Below the pieces are notes generated by a model. It did not search any database. It was not told where the DNA came from and saw only the letters and a list, made by a program, of their open reading frames with translations. This document shows, one piece after another, positions 1-14,026 of a stretch of 64,000 bases of DNA. Numbering within the stretch: position 1 is the first letter of the stretch; every line of letters starts with the position of its first letter. This stretch comes from Aptenodytes patagonicus (taxonomy: Eukaryota > Chordata > Aves > Sphenisciformes > Spheniscidae): the NCBI RefSeq assembly GCF_965638725.1, contig NC_134950.1, positions 19,854,932 through 19,918,931 of the forward strand, written 5' to 3'. The translations under genes were made by a program, and so were the position numbers.

Positions 1-1637
1 TAGTACTATACACAGGCTTTACGCTGACTAAAACATGCACAATCTCTACAGGCACTTGTTTAAATTAAAAACTAATATAAACTATATAATCTAAATAAGT
101 ACTAGCTCATATCCATTGAATTAAAATGCACATTTTATTAAATCACACTTGCTGATTATCAGGCATACTCATATACAGGGGTGCATTACAGGAAAACAAA
201 ATTTATCAAGCTATGCTTTGCAGCTGACGTTAAACAGGAGAAACATCTGCAGTTAATGGACTGAACTAATTTGATCCACTGACTTATGTGAAAGATTTCA
301 AATTTTCATTCTTTCAACTAATTGTTATTCACAGAAGAAAAGGTCTCCTACTTTTTACTCCCAAGCAGTTCCTCAGCTGTTCAAGGATTTAGTTCATTCA
401 AAAGTTGAAAAACGGAGGAAAATACTGTCATTACACCTACTAAACAATTATCTGCTTATAAAAGCTATCTTAACACTTAGAGATGAAGGGTCCACATAAC
501 ATAGAAGCTATCATCAACTCAGTGTTTTGACTTCTTTTAGAAATTGAACAGCAAGTAGTCTTAACTTAATTTGGAATTCAAATCACAGAATTAAGGTGAC
601 ATCTATATAGTTGTATGCAGCATTAAAAAGTATCTTTTTAAAGCTTCACTAGATCTGTAAAGAATTTACCAACCAGTTGAGAGCTTCCTCTTATTCTTGG
701 AATAAGTAAAGGTAAACAGGAAATAAACAGTTATTTTTTGTCTACCACATATTCTGCATATGTTTTAACCTCACTGGCAAAGCAGTAGTCATCATACACA
801 AAAGAAGAATACATTTCTCTAGATTGCTATTTGTTTATGTAAAACAACATTCTGCAAGAGTGGCAAGAAGTAACGGTAGTTCAGATGACAGCACAGTGCC
901 AAGAAGACCTACCTCAGGTACTCTGCTACTGTACTATTGAAATCTATTATTATATAACCATAACTCTTGAGGGTTTTTTTGAATGCTTCTAGGTACTACA
1001 CTGCTGCGTTCATGGGTCTACAACTCAAAAGAACACTAAGTATGACTTACAAGAGTAAGCAAAAATAAGTCATGTTCATTAAAAAAAAAAAAGGCAGTTC
1101 CCTTAAACTTTAATCACTGTCCGCCAAACTTCTGAAAGAATCTTCAACAGACAGAACAATCTGAAGTCTCAGGCAACTGCTTCTTGACAAAGCAGGATGA
1201 GAATCACTTACATTTGTAATGAAAGCCTACTGACTGATGACTGGGTGGATGCCGCCATTAACTGAACCTCTTAAAAAACCAAAACGTCACTTGCCAAGTA
1301 CTTCTGGAAAACGCAGAGAACAAATTTTCTTCAAGTTTGACACAGGATAGTTTTAAAACGCAATTTTAAAACCCTGTCATAGCTGTTTAGAAAACACTCC
1401 TCATTAGAGCTATCTTACCACAAAATACACTTACAAATGCACTACACAGACTTTTGAACTCTGAAGGAATATGCAGATTAAAGAATGAATTTGACTTAGT
1501 TTTTATCTGTCTTGATTGTTTTGCAATTAGTAAAATCAGAACTGGGAAAAGTGGTGGGTGGGTGTTGGGAGAAGGAAAGAAGTGCAAGAACCTGTAATTA
1601 AAAAAGAAAAGGTAACCAAATTAAATAAGACGTTTAC
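1..1637 (-). other. EBAG9: EBAG9 intron 2 (partial)
   Basis: This AT-rich sequence lies downstream of the EBAG9 first coding exon on the minus strand. I looked for the next EBAG9 coding exon on the minus strand and did not find it, so it should lie off the left edge. No repeat family was recognised. The short open frames here have no coding character. Confidence 0.6.
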
Positions 1638-1720
1638 CTGCATATTAATTTTTTAATGAAAGAAAGCACTGCTGCCAGGCAAGTACAGATTTTAAAGAGT
1701 CGAAACTGTGTTATGGCCAT
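1638..1720 (-). CDS. EBAG9: EBAG9 first coding exon (N-terminus)
   Basis: EBAG9 (RCAS1) is a small Golgi/secretory-vesicle membrane-associated protein that negatively regulates regulated exocytosis, for example lytic granule release. Read on the minus strand, the exon starts at an ATG (1718-1720) in the context ACCATGG and encodes MAITQFRLFK, then a hydrophobic, cysteine-containing stretch ending in LICR. This matches the highly conserved EBAG9 N-terminus, whose hydrophobic segment anchors the protein. The exon runs from 1735, after a pyrimidine-rich TTTTGCAG acceptor, to 1638, before a GTAAAC donor. It stops inside the Arg codon, so the frame continues in the next exon outside the window. 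Fifteen bases of 5' UTR precede the ATG. The upstream exon is non-coding and lies in the CpG island near 9.1 kb. The identification is from family knowledge; the splice signals are seen directly. Confidence 0.93.
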
Positions 1721-1735
1721 GGTGAGAAACCCTTC

Positions 1736-4700
1736 CTGCAAAAGAAAAAAAGTTAGATGTAGAGGATTATACATCTTTACATAGCCCTTAAAGTCAATTT
1801 CCTTAGTTGCTGATAAGCAAGGAGTATTCTGTGAAACTCTATTAATGCAAGAAAAGAGAGGAGGTACCTGGAGCAAAGACGCTACCTGCCTACTATCAGG
1901 ACATTTCACTGATGTAAATAATAGGAGTACCCAATGTATATGGCCTTTAAAGAAACAGTACATGATCATAGGTAAAGTCACAGTTAACACTTTTAAAGGG
2001 GAAGTGCGGGCAATCAATTGCAGTGACTGTACAGCTGATCTGTTTTAGACACTAACAATGGCACTGAACACCAGCAATGCAAGGACAGCAGAATAATCAT
2101 CAGTAAGAAGCTCACACTTGCTTGAGCAAGTCTTGCATATACAAATTATAAATTTAGTCATTAAGTAAAAACCCAAAATTGGCTGTTTAGTTTCCATTTT
2201 GATGGAAATGTATGATGAGAACAAACATTGTTTCTTTCAGAACCAGCGTCACTGAAAAATCATCAGCAAAGAAAGATTCTGTTCATCCTGTGTGCCCTAT
2301 AGCACCAGTTAACCCCTAGATCTATCAATACTCCTGTGCCAGACTGGATCATGCCAGCAAACCCAGCCAAGAAAAAAAACTGATCTTTGGCTGAAGCCAC
2401 TTATGTTGGCAGCTATTTTTCAGTGTCAATTTGATAATCTAGAGAATTTATACTCAGTATACCACATTATTCCAACAGATCCCCTCAAATAGGTACAGAC
2501 TGAGTCAAAACAACCTGCTGTAATTCAAGGATCCCCTTTCTCTCTTCTACAGGTGAACATTTCAGAGTAAAGAAGATGATGTTAGGCTTCACAAATAGCT
2601 TTTCATTATATACATCTACACTTGCAACAACATTTTCTGTTGTAAGTTTAACATACCTCCTGGTGAGAAGAGAAGGCAGCCCTGTGACATTTTCCTCAGG
2701 CCATGAGCATTCCATGGAAGGACAGCTTGATTTCAAATATGCTATGGCATTTAAATCACTTTTTATACTCCAGGCTTTAAGTTAGGAAGAGTCAGGAAGG
2801 TGGATCATTAGGTAGGCTGCTCCAACACTGCCCTGAGGATTTTATTAAAAAGTACATAATGGGATTTGTGAGCTTCATGGAGCTTTGATTTATTTTTTTA
2901 TTGGTGCTCATTTGCTAGATAATGTAACTAGTATTAAACACTGTAGTAATATAGTACTGGAAATATTGCTTCACATACAGTCCAGATAAGGAATTTCTGC
3001 TACTGAAAAAATCATACAGGTTGGCTATTAAACAAACAGGCCCTTTTACTGTAAAATGGAAGGCTTACATCAGTAAGTAACCACCAAACTACAGACCACA
3101 CTCCCAAGCTGTAGCTCAGGAGAGAGGCCTCATAGGACACATTTCACCTCTACTCCAACACTAGCATTGTCTTAATCTCATTTCACGGGAGACTTAAAAA
3201 TGTAGAGAACCTTATACAAGAGTGGGCATTAAATGAACTTTTCATCTAACAGGAATAGGGAACAGTCAAACTTCCCACAAAGAAGCAAGAACAGCAGACA
3301 CCGTCCAACTCATTTAGCTTTTAAAGACATATCATTTCATATTGTGCTCAAGCACTTCCTTACCTTCTGAAATAAACAATTTTGACAATATCTAGGTGAC
3401 AGGAGAATGCATCAGTCAAGAATTTGAAGGATTCAGAAATAGTGGAAGTTAGTGAAAAAACAGTGGATAGCAGCTAGATGGACAGTTCTCTATTCTAAAG
3501 GTAGAAATTATTGCAAACTAATGCTGAATTGGTGAAAGAAATTGTTGCTTTTAAAAGAGGCAGCTAGAAGCCATCTACCTGGGATTTGAGGTATGAAGAG
3601 CAGGTAAACTGCTGAAGTGAGAATAAAGGTACATCTTTTCTGAAAGGAAGCTTGTTTAGAAGCTTGCTCCACTCTTCTCTATCACAATTCTTGGCTTGGG
3701 GGGCAGGAGGGAAGGAGCAGAAAAGTACTCAACGTTAGAAAGAGTAAAGCCATTTTCCCCACTGTTTAGCCTACCTAATTGCCACACTGGACAGCCAAGA
3801 CAGATCCTAAATTAAAAAAACAAACTATTGATTGAAAAGGTTGTTTTAGGAAGCAACCATTACTCAACAACTTCTGCAGACTTATAGGCACATATTATTT
3901 GTGCCTAAGTTCAAAGGACTGGGAAGTTTATGTGCAAAACTAAAACCAGAACAACATTCAAGTGTGTCACACATATATATACACACATAGATATGTATGT
4001 GTACATATATATATGTGTATATATATAACGCCAGTTTTTCAACTAATCTCCATTTTTTTTAATATATCAAATTGTATACTGTATTGACTTCCCAATATAA
4101 AGTTAAACAACTAAAAAAATAGAATCCACAAGAAGTCTGGCTTGCAAGCCAGAAGCTGATCCATTTTTCCCAGGTTATTCCTATACATGAGTGACTACAC
4201 TTCCAATATCACCAGTATGCCTGTCTGGCAGGGCTCAGTAGCTATCATCATTCCCCATAACAATCAGATAACTCGTCCCTCTCCACTTTCTATGTGTCAT
4301 TCAACAATTTCAGATTTACGATGAGACACACACACACACAATCACATAACGTGTTTGTATCAGAGCTGCATTTCACTTCAACTGTGACAGCGCTAGGCCC
4401 TTCAAGACAGTAAGTATTGTTTTGCCTACCTCTTCTCTGAACTTTTATTGTAGTCTTCCCAATTAAGTTAAGCTCTGTGCACTACAAATTGTCAGATGCA
4501 CAACTGGAGTTTTGGCAACAATATGCTATCAGCTAGCCGTAGTAATATTAGCAATTCTCCACCTTTAAAAAGTACTTTCATCAGTGTATCTAGTTTTTAT
4601 ACTGCTAATTAAGATATGAAGCAGTATATATGCATTAATTTTAGCAATATGCTAAAAGCTGTTTAAAATAGAATCTCGAACCAATTATTGTCTCAAGATT

Positions 4701-7700
4701 AGGACAAGTCAAGCATTCTCCCCAGTGCCTGAAACAGTACTTGAAGCATTTGCATTGTTGCTCTAAGGACAGCACTACCCAAAAAGAAAAGTTAAAGGTA
4801 AGCTAAAGGTTTTGAGTTTTGTTTGGTGCCTTTTGGGGTTTTTTTCTGTGTTTTGTTTTTTTTGTTTTGTTTTAGGTTTTTTAGTTAATTAATTTTCTCA
4901 AAGGGAAATAATTTTATATTCTGAAACAGTTGTATGAATACAAATGTACATAGAACCTTAATATTTCCTGAGTTCACTGCAGACTTAATTCACCTTATAC
5001 CATTATACTAAACTTGTTCAGTGAAACAAAGTGTTCATTCTTTTCTTGCTGTCCACCTTTCTCAAACACTGGAAAGAAGCACAGCCATGTATCTTCCTCA
5101 TCTCATGAATGGGAACAAGTACTGAACAGTGTAATGCTAAATGGCAGGGCACAACCTTCTTTCTTCCTTTTCTTCTCTTAAGTCTTTCCCTGATTATCAA
5201 TCCCAAAAGGAACTACAATTATATCAGCAGCCGACTATGACACAGGATGGCACAGAGACATAATACAAGGTGGCAGTACTCCAGCAAGATTCCTAGAACA
5301 CTTATTAACAAATGGAGGCAAAGGTGAAACACTGGAATAGAATTCAGAAAATCTGATAGAGTTGTCAGTTGCCTGATATACCCTTGTGCATATCACGCTT
5401 CATGCCTCAGCTTCCCATTTGTAAAATGGGAGAGAGCTTTCCTTTTCCCATTATTCAGATTGCTTCTAATGTATTACGTTTATCAGACTTACTGTCAACT
5501 GAACTTTTAAGTTCCATTACAACAGATAAATAAGCAAATAAATCAGAACATGAATACTAATTAATTTAATTCTAGCAGTCAATGCAATGATTTTGTAACA
5601 GACAACAAATTTAGCTGGACTTTGACTTGCGTAATTCATACTGCCTTCTATTGGTAAAAAGTCACAGCAGTTGCTCACATGGAAGATGAGCACAGAAAGG
5701 ATTAAAGCATGGCAGCAGCAAGATGTTAAACACATTAGAGCCAAGTCAGAAGAATGAGGCAACTTATCCCTGAAAACATTTTATGGATCCATAAAGGAAA
5801 TATAGTGAAGGGAGGGAAAGTTCAGAAGTTTATTGAACTAAAACACTTTTACATTGCTTTCAGCTTGCAGCAGTGGCCTCGTTAGAACTCCTGGCACCTC
5901 TGACTTCACTGACACAAGCCAGCAATCATCCGTGGCATGCATAGTCCAGTTGAGTTAGTCAACTATGGTGCAATAAGCAAGACTCTCACTGGCCATCACT
6001 GTACAATGAGCACGTTGTCATCTGGAGAAGCACTTCCTCTTTCATACCTAATTGCACACACAAGCACCACTTAAACAATATTTCAAGAGACAGAGACGAT
6101 TCTAAAATAAAGTCACTTTGTGGCACTAAAATTGCTTTAGAGACTTGTTTTCTCCTAGTGAACTCATCTCCTACTGACATTGAAAAAGATGTCAAAACAC
6201 TCATATTATAGAGTGCCTATCCTGCTCTCCTCTGTTCTGCTTCAATGCTGACCGATTTGTACTGTGTAGTTTTCTTTAGATATCACCATCTTCGGAATGG
6301 AATTTCTGCCTTGAATTACCAGTGCTTTGTGAATTGATTATATTTTATTTCACATCATCTCATCTGTGACTCTGGAATTAATACATGAAGACATCTTGGA
6401 AACAGTGACTTTAACTTATATTAAACACAGCTAGCTACAGAGCCAAAGGATGGCACCTAAATCAAGACTAAAAATAACTTCTCTGAAACTGAAAGGTTCC
6501 CCACCAACTACATATTTACATCAGTAGCCACAAAAAAAGCCTCACCCTCCTAAAGCAAAACAATAGCACAAAACACTAACATGGCCTTGAGTGCTTACAT
6601 GTGTCAGCACCAAAACTCCACAAAAGCACCACTGAACCAGTATGTTTTCACTAGAATAGCTAATAAAAACCTAGCAAGTACCATATGATTAGTCCAAAGT
6701 TTCAGTGGCAAGGATAGGATTTCTTAAAAGTTCATTTTGCATTAAATTTTACAGAAGTAGAGTGTCCACATCAACCTGAAGATGCCCAAGTAGGTTTATA
6801 GGGAGATGGAATCTTATGAAGATTAGTAGATAGAGTTAAAAAAACTGTTTATTTTCAAGCATGCAAACCCTCCTCCAAATCATGTACGCTACAAGATGTA
6901 CAGGACATTCTGTATTTTAAAAAAGGCAACATAATGATTCAGTACCTGACTGAATGCTATTCCTGAAAGACACAACCACCATCTCCTGCATTTCAAAGAG
7001 AACAACCATGATTCAGTAGCCTAATGAGGAGGTTTCACTCCCCTCTTCCTGGTTGATTTGTGTTTGGTTTTTTGTTTGGTTGGGGTTTTCTAAATCACTT
7101 TATATAGAAACGTAATATTAGGGACACTGGAAGAGGAAGAAAAAACTTACCACGTCAATGTCTTTACCACTGAGTTTGATAAATGGATAGATTAAATGGC
7201 AGCATGACTGAACCTTGAAGCCATGCTACTGTGGCATTAGAGAGAGGAGCGGAATCCAAAGGGAAGATTCGGAGGCATCTCCTCTATCTAACTATCGGTA
7301 GGTGGTCAGGGGATGTCCGTAATAAGCACTGTAGTTTCAACACTAATTCTCCAACTTTCAGTGCAAGCACCGTAACTAGGCAGTTGTGAGGTAGCTGGGA
7401 GAGAAGACTACTCTGCCTATGATTTATGCGAGTGAGCTAAGTCATCCAAGGTGCTCAAATCCAGGAAGAGATTTCACGACTATCGGGAGCTGCAGAAAGT
7501 ATCAAAATTCAAGAAGGAATGTTTTGTCTCCCTAACTAAAGGCAGTAAAAATTGGTGCATGCTGGCGATGCCTAAGTTATGCCTAGACACCCAACACTCT
7601 GTTATATGACATCCAGAGTTTCAACTTTTTTTTAAACATGCTACTCCTAGAGCCATAAAACTTCTATAGTAATACCACCTCATCTCACCCCTTCCTCTCC

Positions 7701-9081
7701 AAGAAACTGAATATAATTCCAATCTCGTTTATGTGAACTCTTGAAGCCTTCTGTTCTGAATTAGAATAAGTTCTAATTTTCAAAGCAACATTAGTTAAAA
7801 TAGAAAGTTTATGTCCACTAACTACTCACAGTCATTCTTTGACAATTCTTTATCTATATATGCTACTGCCTTCTGAAAACCAACATGCAGAACAAAGATT
7901 GAAGTCATGCAATACCATGATACTACACTACAACTTCATCCACATTTGCAAGAAGTCTTTGACATAATGCACTAATTCATGTAACTGACTTCACAACACT
8001 GGAGAAGTTCTCAGACACAGAACCAGAGTTTAAGAGACCCTAGTTCTCCTCCAGTCCTTATTAGTCATCCTGGACTTGTTATCTGTATCTACATGGAAAG
8101 CTAGAAACAACAAGTTAACACACTCTCACTGTTACTACCACAAAATTGTCTTGCAACATCTGCTGTCTCAACAAGCACCAGCTATTTACAATCAAGATAC
8201 ACTACAAGACATGCTGTACAAGATGGCTTAAAGAAATCTCTACGGGGTGCATCCGTATTTCTAGATCATTCAGAAGGACTATAAAGCAGCAAGCTATACT
8301 ATTTTTCAATAGATGTGCAACTGAGGCGCTTACATTGTGAATTCATGACCATGAAATAGTACCCCACCATCCTACAGAACAGCCCAGGCTCGAGTGTTAT
8401 TAGGGACAGCACCAAAGCCAGATGGTAGCACTTAAGTTTTCTGTGACTCGTTAAGAGATTCTTAAGTCTTTAAGGGTGTACTGAGCAACTTTCACATTAA
8501 CTTCTATGCAATTTGTCAGTCAGCATGAAAAAAGAAAAAATTCAGACTAGGTAACCCCACGCAATGCAGTCCCACAGAGCCCCTAGAAACACCAAAAAAA
8601 GCTTAAACCCCGCCAGCTCTGACAGGACGCGGTCCGTCCCCCCCGCCCCGCCCCGCCCCGCCCCTCCCCTCCTTTTCCACAGAGTGCCAAACCTCCCAGT
8701 CCCCAAACGCTGCCTGCCGACCCGTCAGTCACTTCATGTTTTTCCCAGCCCGTGAGATTTCGCCCCCCTCTCCGCCCTAGAAGGGGCCCGGACCAGCCGG
8801 GCAGGGACACGGGGCGGCCGCGGGCCTCTCACTTCCCAGGAACGGCCGGGCAGGCTCGCCGCTGGGCGAGGGCCGACGGGGCGCAGATGCGGCGGCGGCC
8901 ACACCGCCCCGGGGCCGGGGCGTCCCGAGCACGGAGGGGAACGGGGCGGGGACGTTACCGAGAGAGAACCGCGAGGACCAGTCCCGCGGCGGGAAAGCGC
9001 CGAGGCCGGGCCCCCTGCCCAGCCGTGCCGAAGCGGAAGCGGGCACCCGGCGACGAAGGAAGCGCCCCCCCCCCCGCTCAC
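1736..9081 (-). other. EBAG9: EBAG9 intron 1
   Basis: This 7.3 kb intron lies between the putative non-coding exon 1 and the first coding exon. It is AT-rich and free of recognisable CR1 or LTR insertions. It contains a mixed CA/TA microsatellite at about 3968-4027, a short (AC)n at about 4326-4340, and a G/T-rich low-complexity stretch at about 4820-4880. No other gene is supported. Confidence 0.6.
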
Positions 9082-9620
9082 CTGCCCCGAGGAGGAGGGC
9101 TCTCCAGGGGGCGCGGGGCGCCAGGGGCCGAGGCGGCCGCTCCCGCAGCCTCCGCCCTCGCCGGCCACCCCTCATTCAAAGCCGGGCGCGCGCCGCTGCT
9201 CCGCCGTCTCCCGCGCCGCCATCTCGGCCTCCTGTCACCCGGGAGACGGGCCCGCCCCTTCCGGCCGCCCCTCTTCCCCTCGCGCCGCCAACCGGCGCTC
9301 GCGCCTGTGCCCGCGGCTCCCGCCCTGGGCCGCTGAGCCAACGGCTGCTGAGGGGCCGGGCCGGGCTGGGCCGGGCCGACGTGGCCTCTCGGTGGGGGCC
9401 GCGCTCGGCACCCAGCACAGGCGCGCCGGGCTGCCCCGCGGCCCGCCCCCGCCGGCCTCCTTCACTCTCCCGCTCTCCTTCCTTCCCGCGGGCCACACCG
9501 CGCCTGGTGAAGGCCGCCCTGCGCGGCAGGCTGCTCCCCGTTCGCCGGGGCCGCGCCCCGCGCCTCGCCACAGCGGCCGCCTGGGCCCAGGCGGGTTTGA
9601 GCCAGGTCTTTGTCACTTCG
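8560..9620. promoter_or_regulatory. EBAG9: CpG-island promoter of EBAG9
   Basis: A sharp block of very GC- and CpG-rich DNA sits in otherwise AT-rich sequence. It includes a run of tandem CCCCGCC GC boxes at about 8640-8668 (Sp1-type) and dense CpG through 9.5 kb. It is located where the EBAG9 5' end is expected, upstream of the ATG exon on the minus strand. The many long open frames in all six frames are typical of stop-poor GC-rich DNA and are not genes. Divergent transcription to the right is possible, but no spliced exon could be identified. Confidence 0.8.
9082..9230 (-). other. EBAG9: putative EBAG9 non-coding exon 1
   Basis: On the minus strand, GGGGCAG|GTGAGCGGGG at 9082/9081 is a strong splice donor inside the CpG island. 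It is the natural partner for the acceptor at 1735. The exon's upper (5') limit is not defined by the sequence; the value given is an estimate of the transcription start region. That EBAG9 has a 5' UTR first exon is known for the family; the assignment here is inference. Confidence 0.5.
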
Positions 9621-12600
9621 AGGAACTGTGATAAAAAAGCGTTGGTCTTTAATGTTATCAGGGTGCTGCATATGTGGTTGTAAAGGTATTTCTGTGTGGT
9701 TGGCTAGATGTAAATTTGGAAGCTACTAAAAAAAAAATCACTGAGGTAGCTTCTGACGGGGGTAGCCTTAGTTGGCAGTGGGTCTTGCCAGTGTCGCAGT
9801 TTGTTCACCCAGATGCTTCAAAAAGTGCTTGTGCATGTTAACTGGGTGGCCTCCGGGTACAGTGTATTCATTCACTCCTGATGTGTAGAAAAGGGAAGGA
9901 GGAAGATGTTAAGTAATCTAAGGTTTTTCCAGAGCTCTGTGTATGCTTCCAGTTGCATTACATTTGACAGGCTCAGTAGATGAGGGAGACTGTCCCCTTC
10001 TCACTGGGAGGCCTAGTCACCTTCTAAGAAGGCACTGATATAAATTCCCTTCAACTCCGTACCATGCAGTTCTTTCTGCTCTCATATATCTTCCCTTAAA
10101 GGCTTCCTGTTCTGCCAGTAGAGCTAACCTGCTAGCTGCTGTTTTCTGTACTGTGGTTCAGGCAGTGAGGAGGTGGATGCTAGGAGGATGGCTCTCGTGG
10201 GGAGGCACTGGTATCATACAGGGTTCCTTCGTTTCCCTCTTCCCATGTCCTGACAGATACTGTAACTTCATTTCCCCAAGTCTTCATCAGAAAGCAGGCC
10301 CCAAAGTGGCAAGGAGCCAAGCACGATGTGGCTGGCAGCAGGGCAGGGGCCTCGCCAGCCAGGACCCGAGCAGGGCAGGCTGGGGGCAGCTTGGAGTCCA
10401 GACTGTCAGGCAGGTTTCTGGTGATGAGGCAGATCCGAGGACAAGCCAGGGAGTCAGTCTACTGGTCCAGGATCAATAGAGTCCGTAGCAAGTCAGGGAA
10501 CAGCCATGGCCAACCTGAAGGGCAGCACTCCTGCGGTGTTGCTCAAGTGGGGACTGACACCCTTATGCCTGCAGAACCTGCATGCGATAAGAGAAACTCA
10601 ATATATGCAATGCTGGTTTTAATTTTAAGCACCATTTCAAAACCATTTGTGTAGAAAAGACTTAGACCTTTCAGTATAGCTTTCTGTCTGAAGCAGAAAC
10701 TGGAAAATAATCTTCATCTGTATTCACACATAAAAGCAAACCATGGCATGGCACACGGGGAGAAGTCAGGTTTTGAAGATAGCCAGTGACATTTCCTTTG
10801 AGAACACATTCAGGTTTTGGCATTACAGTATATATACTCAATAGGGAATATGCCACAGTGAGAATGAAACATTTTAAAATATGCATACAAACACCCACAC
10901 TTAATTTAAAAACTGCCAGCATGGCTCACCCACACTATCCCCCTAAATGCACAACAGGCCTGTGTGTGGCTGTTGCATTAATCGGAAAAAATCCCGGAAA
11001 TTGGCAGACCACCAGTGAAGAATAACTGTCTTCATAAAAACATAATTATGCAACTTCAAATTTAGGAATACTATAAACATAACAATTTCTAAAAGAAATG
11101 TTTGCAGGGATAAATACTTCTCTGTTCAAAAATGTCATTAACCCTTAGCTCTTAAGTTTTTAACTTCGATTCCTTTGGATCAGTTAGTTTTCCCAGAGAG
11201 ATACTCTTAAATCTTAGATATCTCATTGCCGCAGCAAATGTAGTACTGCTACAGTAAACTAATAAAGTTTGTTAGGGAACTACATTTTTTTAAATTAATG
11301 CTTTTATTTTCTTTTACAGATATTAAGGATTAAACATATCAATCAGATCACCTGACAATTTGCAAGTTTGCTAGTGTCACTTCTTTAAAGCAATTTCCAT
11401 CACTTCATGGTTGATCGTTCCACAGCCACTGGGTAGATGCTGTCCTGATACATTCACGTTTCTATTTAATAACTTCATTCTGTCTGTAGAAGGGGTACAG
11501 TCTCTCTTTCAATATGAATTCTCCTTCCTACAATATATGTGCTTCATTTACTTGTGTGCTCTCTCACTGTTCAGTCATTTGTTAAAGCTACAAATAGCTT
11601 TTGTATCTAAGGGTACCTTTCCTCAGTTACAGTCCTGTTGAATTGTGCAGTAACTCGAGTTTTACATTTGCAGAAGAGATTTTACCCTCGACAAGTGTTG
11701 GATTCTGGTCAAAGTAGAGTTTTTATAGTTTCAACCACAGAAAAATTGCAGGATTTTACTATAAAATTCAGGAGTAAATTTCTATACTGCTGCTACAAAT
11801 TCATATTCTGCTCTTTGAAATTTCATCATTAACTGTCTTGAAACTCTAGATGAGAGGGGGCAGTTCCATCGTTAGATACATTTTCCATTCCTTTGTCGTA
11901 TTCCTGAGCACTTATTTTTGGTAAAATCTAAGTATTGTTCAAAGAGTTTGCCTAAGTTTAGGCAAATGTGTGTCCTAGCACGTATGAAAATCTGTCCCCT
12001 TTCCCAAATAAGTAGGCAAGTAGTCATGAAAGCCTCTTTTCTCTCTAAAGGTCTTCCAGGCTGAAGCTCTACTCTCCGCTGCCTCTGCCAGCATACCTTA
12101 CATTCCTTCCCTCATGCACATTAAGGCTCGATATGCCTTGTAGAGGAAATTTCCAGATGGTGATCTTGGTGAGAGGCCTTTCTAGGAAAATGCAACAAAC
12201 TGACTTTTAACAAGCATATAATATGTAAAAAATCGTATTTGAAACTGTGAAAAGGCGCACACCCAAAGTAGTTTTTCTGGAAGCAGTGGCCAAGAGAGGC
12301 CAAAGAGCAGCAATGACTGCCTAGGTCTCCCTGAGCCCAGAGCAGACTGTGGAAGTTTGACCTTCTGCTGGACTTGGCAGTTTTCGTTGCTCCCCTGAGA
12401 ATGAGCCAGGGTTTCTGTCTCCTTCAGCATCTCTCTGCGAGGCACTGATCTTCACACTGGAGCCTGGCCAGCTGACGAGACCTTCTGGGGGACAGAACGC
12501 CCAGTTAGCCTAGAGGAATACCCACCTCAGGCTGAAAAAGGCTGGTTGGTTTGTTCAGTGCTGTAAAGAACTTAGAGGTGATAAAGAATGTGTGACTTCA

Positions 12601-12634
12601 GCCTGATGCTGAGAAATTTCCTGGAAAGATGATC
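9621..12634. other. intergenic DNA, EBAG9 to left CR1
   Basis: I see no supported gene, RNA or repeat here. A GC-richer stretch at 10300-10560 holds overlapping open frames without recognisable protein similarity. The region ends exactly where the CR1 3' end and the inverted-repeat arm begin. Confidence 0.5.
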
Positions 12635-14026
12635 CTTAGAATCATAGAATCATTAAGGTTGGAAAAGACCTCTAAGATCATCGAGTCCAACCGTCAACCC
12701 AACACCACCATGCCCACCAAACCATGTCCCTAAGCGCCTTATCTACTCGTCTTTTAAATACTTCCAGGGTTGGTGACTCAACCACTTCCCTGGGCAGCCT
12801 GTTCCAATGTTTCACCACTCTTTCAGTAAAGACATTTTTCCTCACGTCCAATCTAAACCTCCCCTGCCGCAACTTGAGGCCATTTCCTCTTGTCCTATCG
12901 CTTGTTACTTGGGAGAAGAGACCGACACCCACCTCGCTACAACCTCCTTTCAGGTAGTTGTAGAGAGCGATGAGGTCTCCCCTCAGCCTCCTCTTCTCCA
13001 GGCTAAACAACCCCAGTTCCCTCAGCCACTCCTCATAAGACTTGTTCTCCAGACCCCTCACCAGCTTCGTTGTCCTTCTCTGGACATACTCAAGCACCTC
13101 AACGTCCTTCTTGTAGTGAGGGGCCCAAAACTGAACACAGTATTCGAGGTGCGGCCTCACCAGTGCCGAGTAGAGGGGCACGATCACTTCCCTACTCCTG
13201 CTGGCCACACTAGTTCTGATACAGGCCAGGATGCCATTGGCCTTCTTGGCCACCTGGGCACACTGCCGGCTCATGTTCAGCCGGCTGTCGACCAGCACCC
13301 CCAGGTCCTTCTCTGCTGGGCAGCTTTCCAGCCACTCTTCCCCAAGCCTGTAGCGTTGCCTGGGGTTGTTGTGGCTGAAGTGCAGGACCCGGCACTTGTC
13401 CTTGTTGAACCTCATACAGTTGGCCTGGGCCCATCAATCCAGCCTGTCCAGGTCCCTCTGCAGAGCCTTCCTACCCTCGAGCAGATCAACACTCCCGCCC
13501 AACTTGGTGTCGTCTGCAAACTTACTGAGGGTGCACTCGATCCCCTCATCCAGATCATCGATAAAGATATTAAACAAGACCGGCCCCAAAACTGAGCCCT
13601 GGGGAACACCGCTCGTGACCGGCCGCCAACTGGATTGAACTCCATTCACCACAACTCTCTGGGCCCGGCCGTCCAGCCAGTTTTTGACCCAGCGCAGAGT
13701 CCACCTGTCTAAGCTGTGAGCCGCCAGCTTCTCTAGGAGAATGCTGTGGGAGACGGTGTCAAAGGCCTTACTGAAGTCCAGGTAGACCACATCCACAGCC
13801 TTTCCCTCATCCCATCCTGGTCATAGAAGGAGATCAGGTTGGTCAAGCAGGACCTGCCTCTCATGAACCCGTGCTGGCTGGGCCTGATCCCCTGGTTGTC
13901 CCGCTCATGCCTTGTGAGCGCCCTCAAGATGAACCGCTCCATCATCTTCCCCGGCACCGAGGTCAGGCTGACGGGCCTGTAGTTCCCCGCATCCTCCTTC
14001 CGGCCCTTCTGGTAGATGGGCGTCAC
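12635..14026 (-). mobile_element. CR1 LINE, 5'-truncated (left-arm copy)
   Basis: The element is on the minus strand. Its 3' end is at 12635 with the CR1 terminal motif (rc of CTTAGAATCATAGAATC). Its 5' truncation is at 14026, at the RT position GTGACGCCCATC. It encodes the C-terminal part of reverse transcriptase: [58 protein letters not shown] (the FADD catalytic box), and the thumb/C-terminal region ending [20 protein letters not shown] small deletion near 13812, which removes the residues between FYDQ and DEG, breaks the frame, and another frameshift is at about 13430. It is not functional. The same element, inverted, forms the outer end of the right arm. Confidence 0.95.

Noticed and set aside
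8734-9683. Many overlapping 80-190 codon frames on both strands near the EBAG9 CpG island
   Set aside because: They are Arg/Pro/Gly/Ala-rich in all frames, as expected of stop-poor CpG DNA, with no recognisable domain. They are explained by the promoter.
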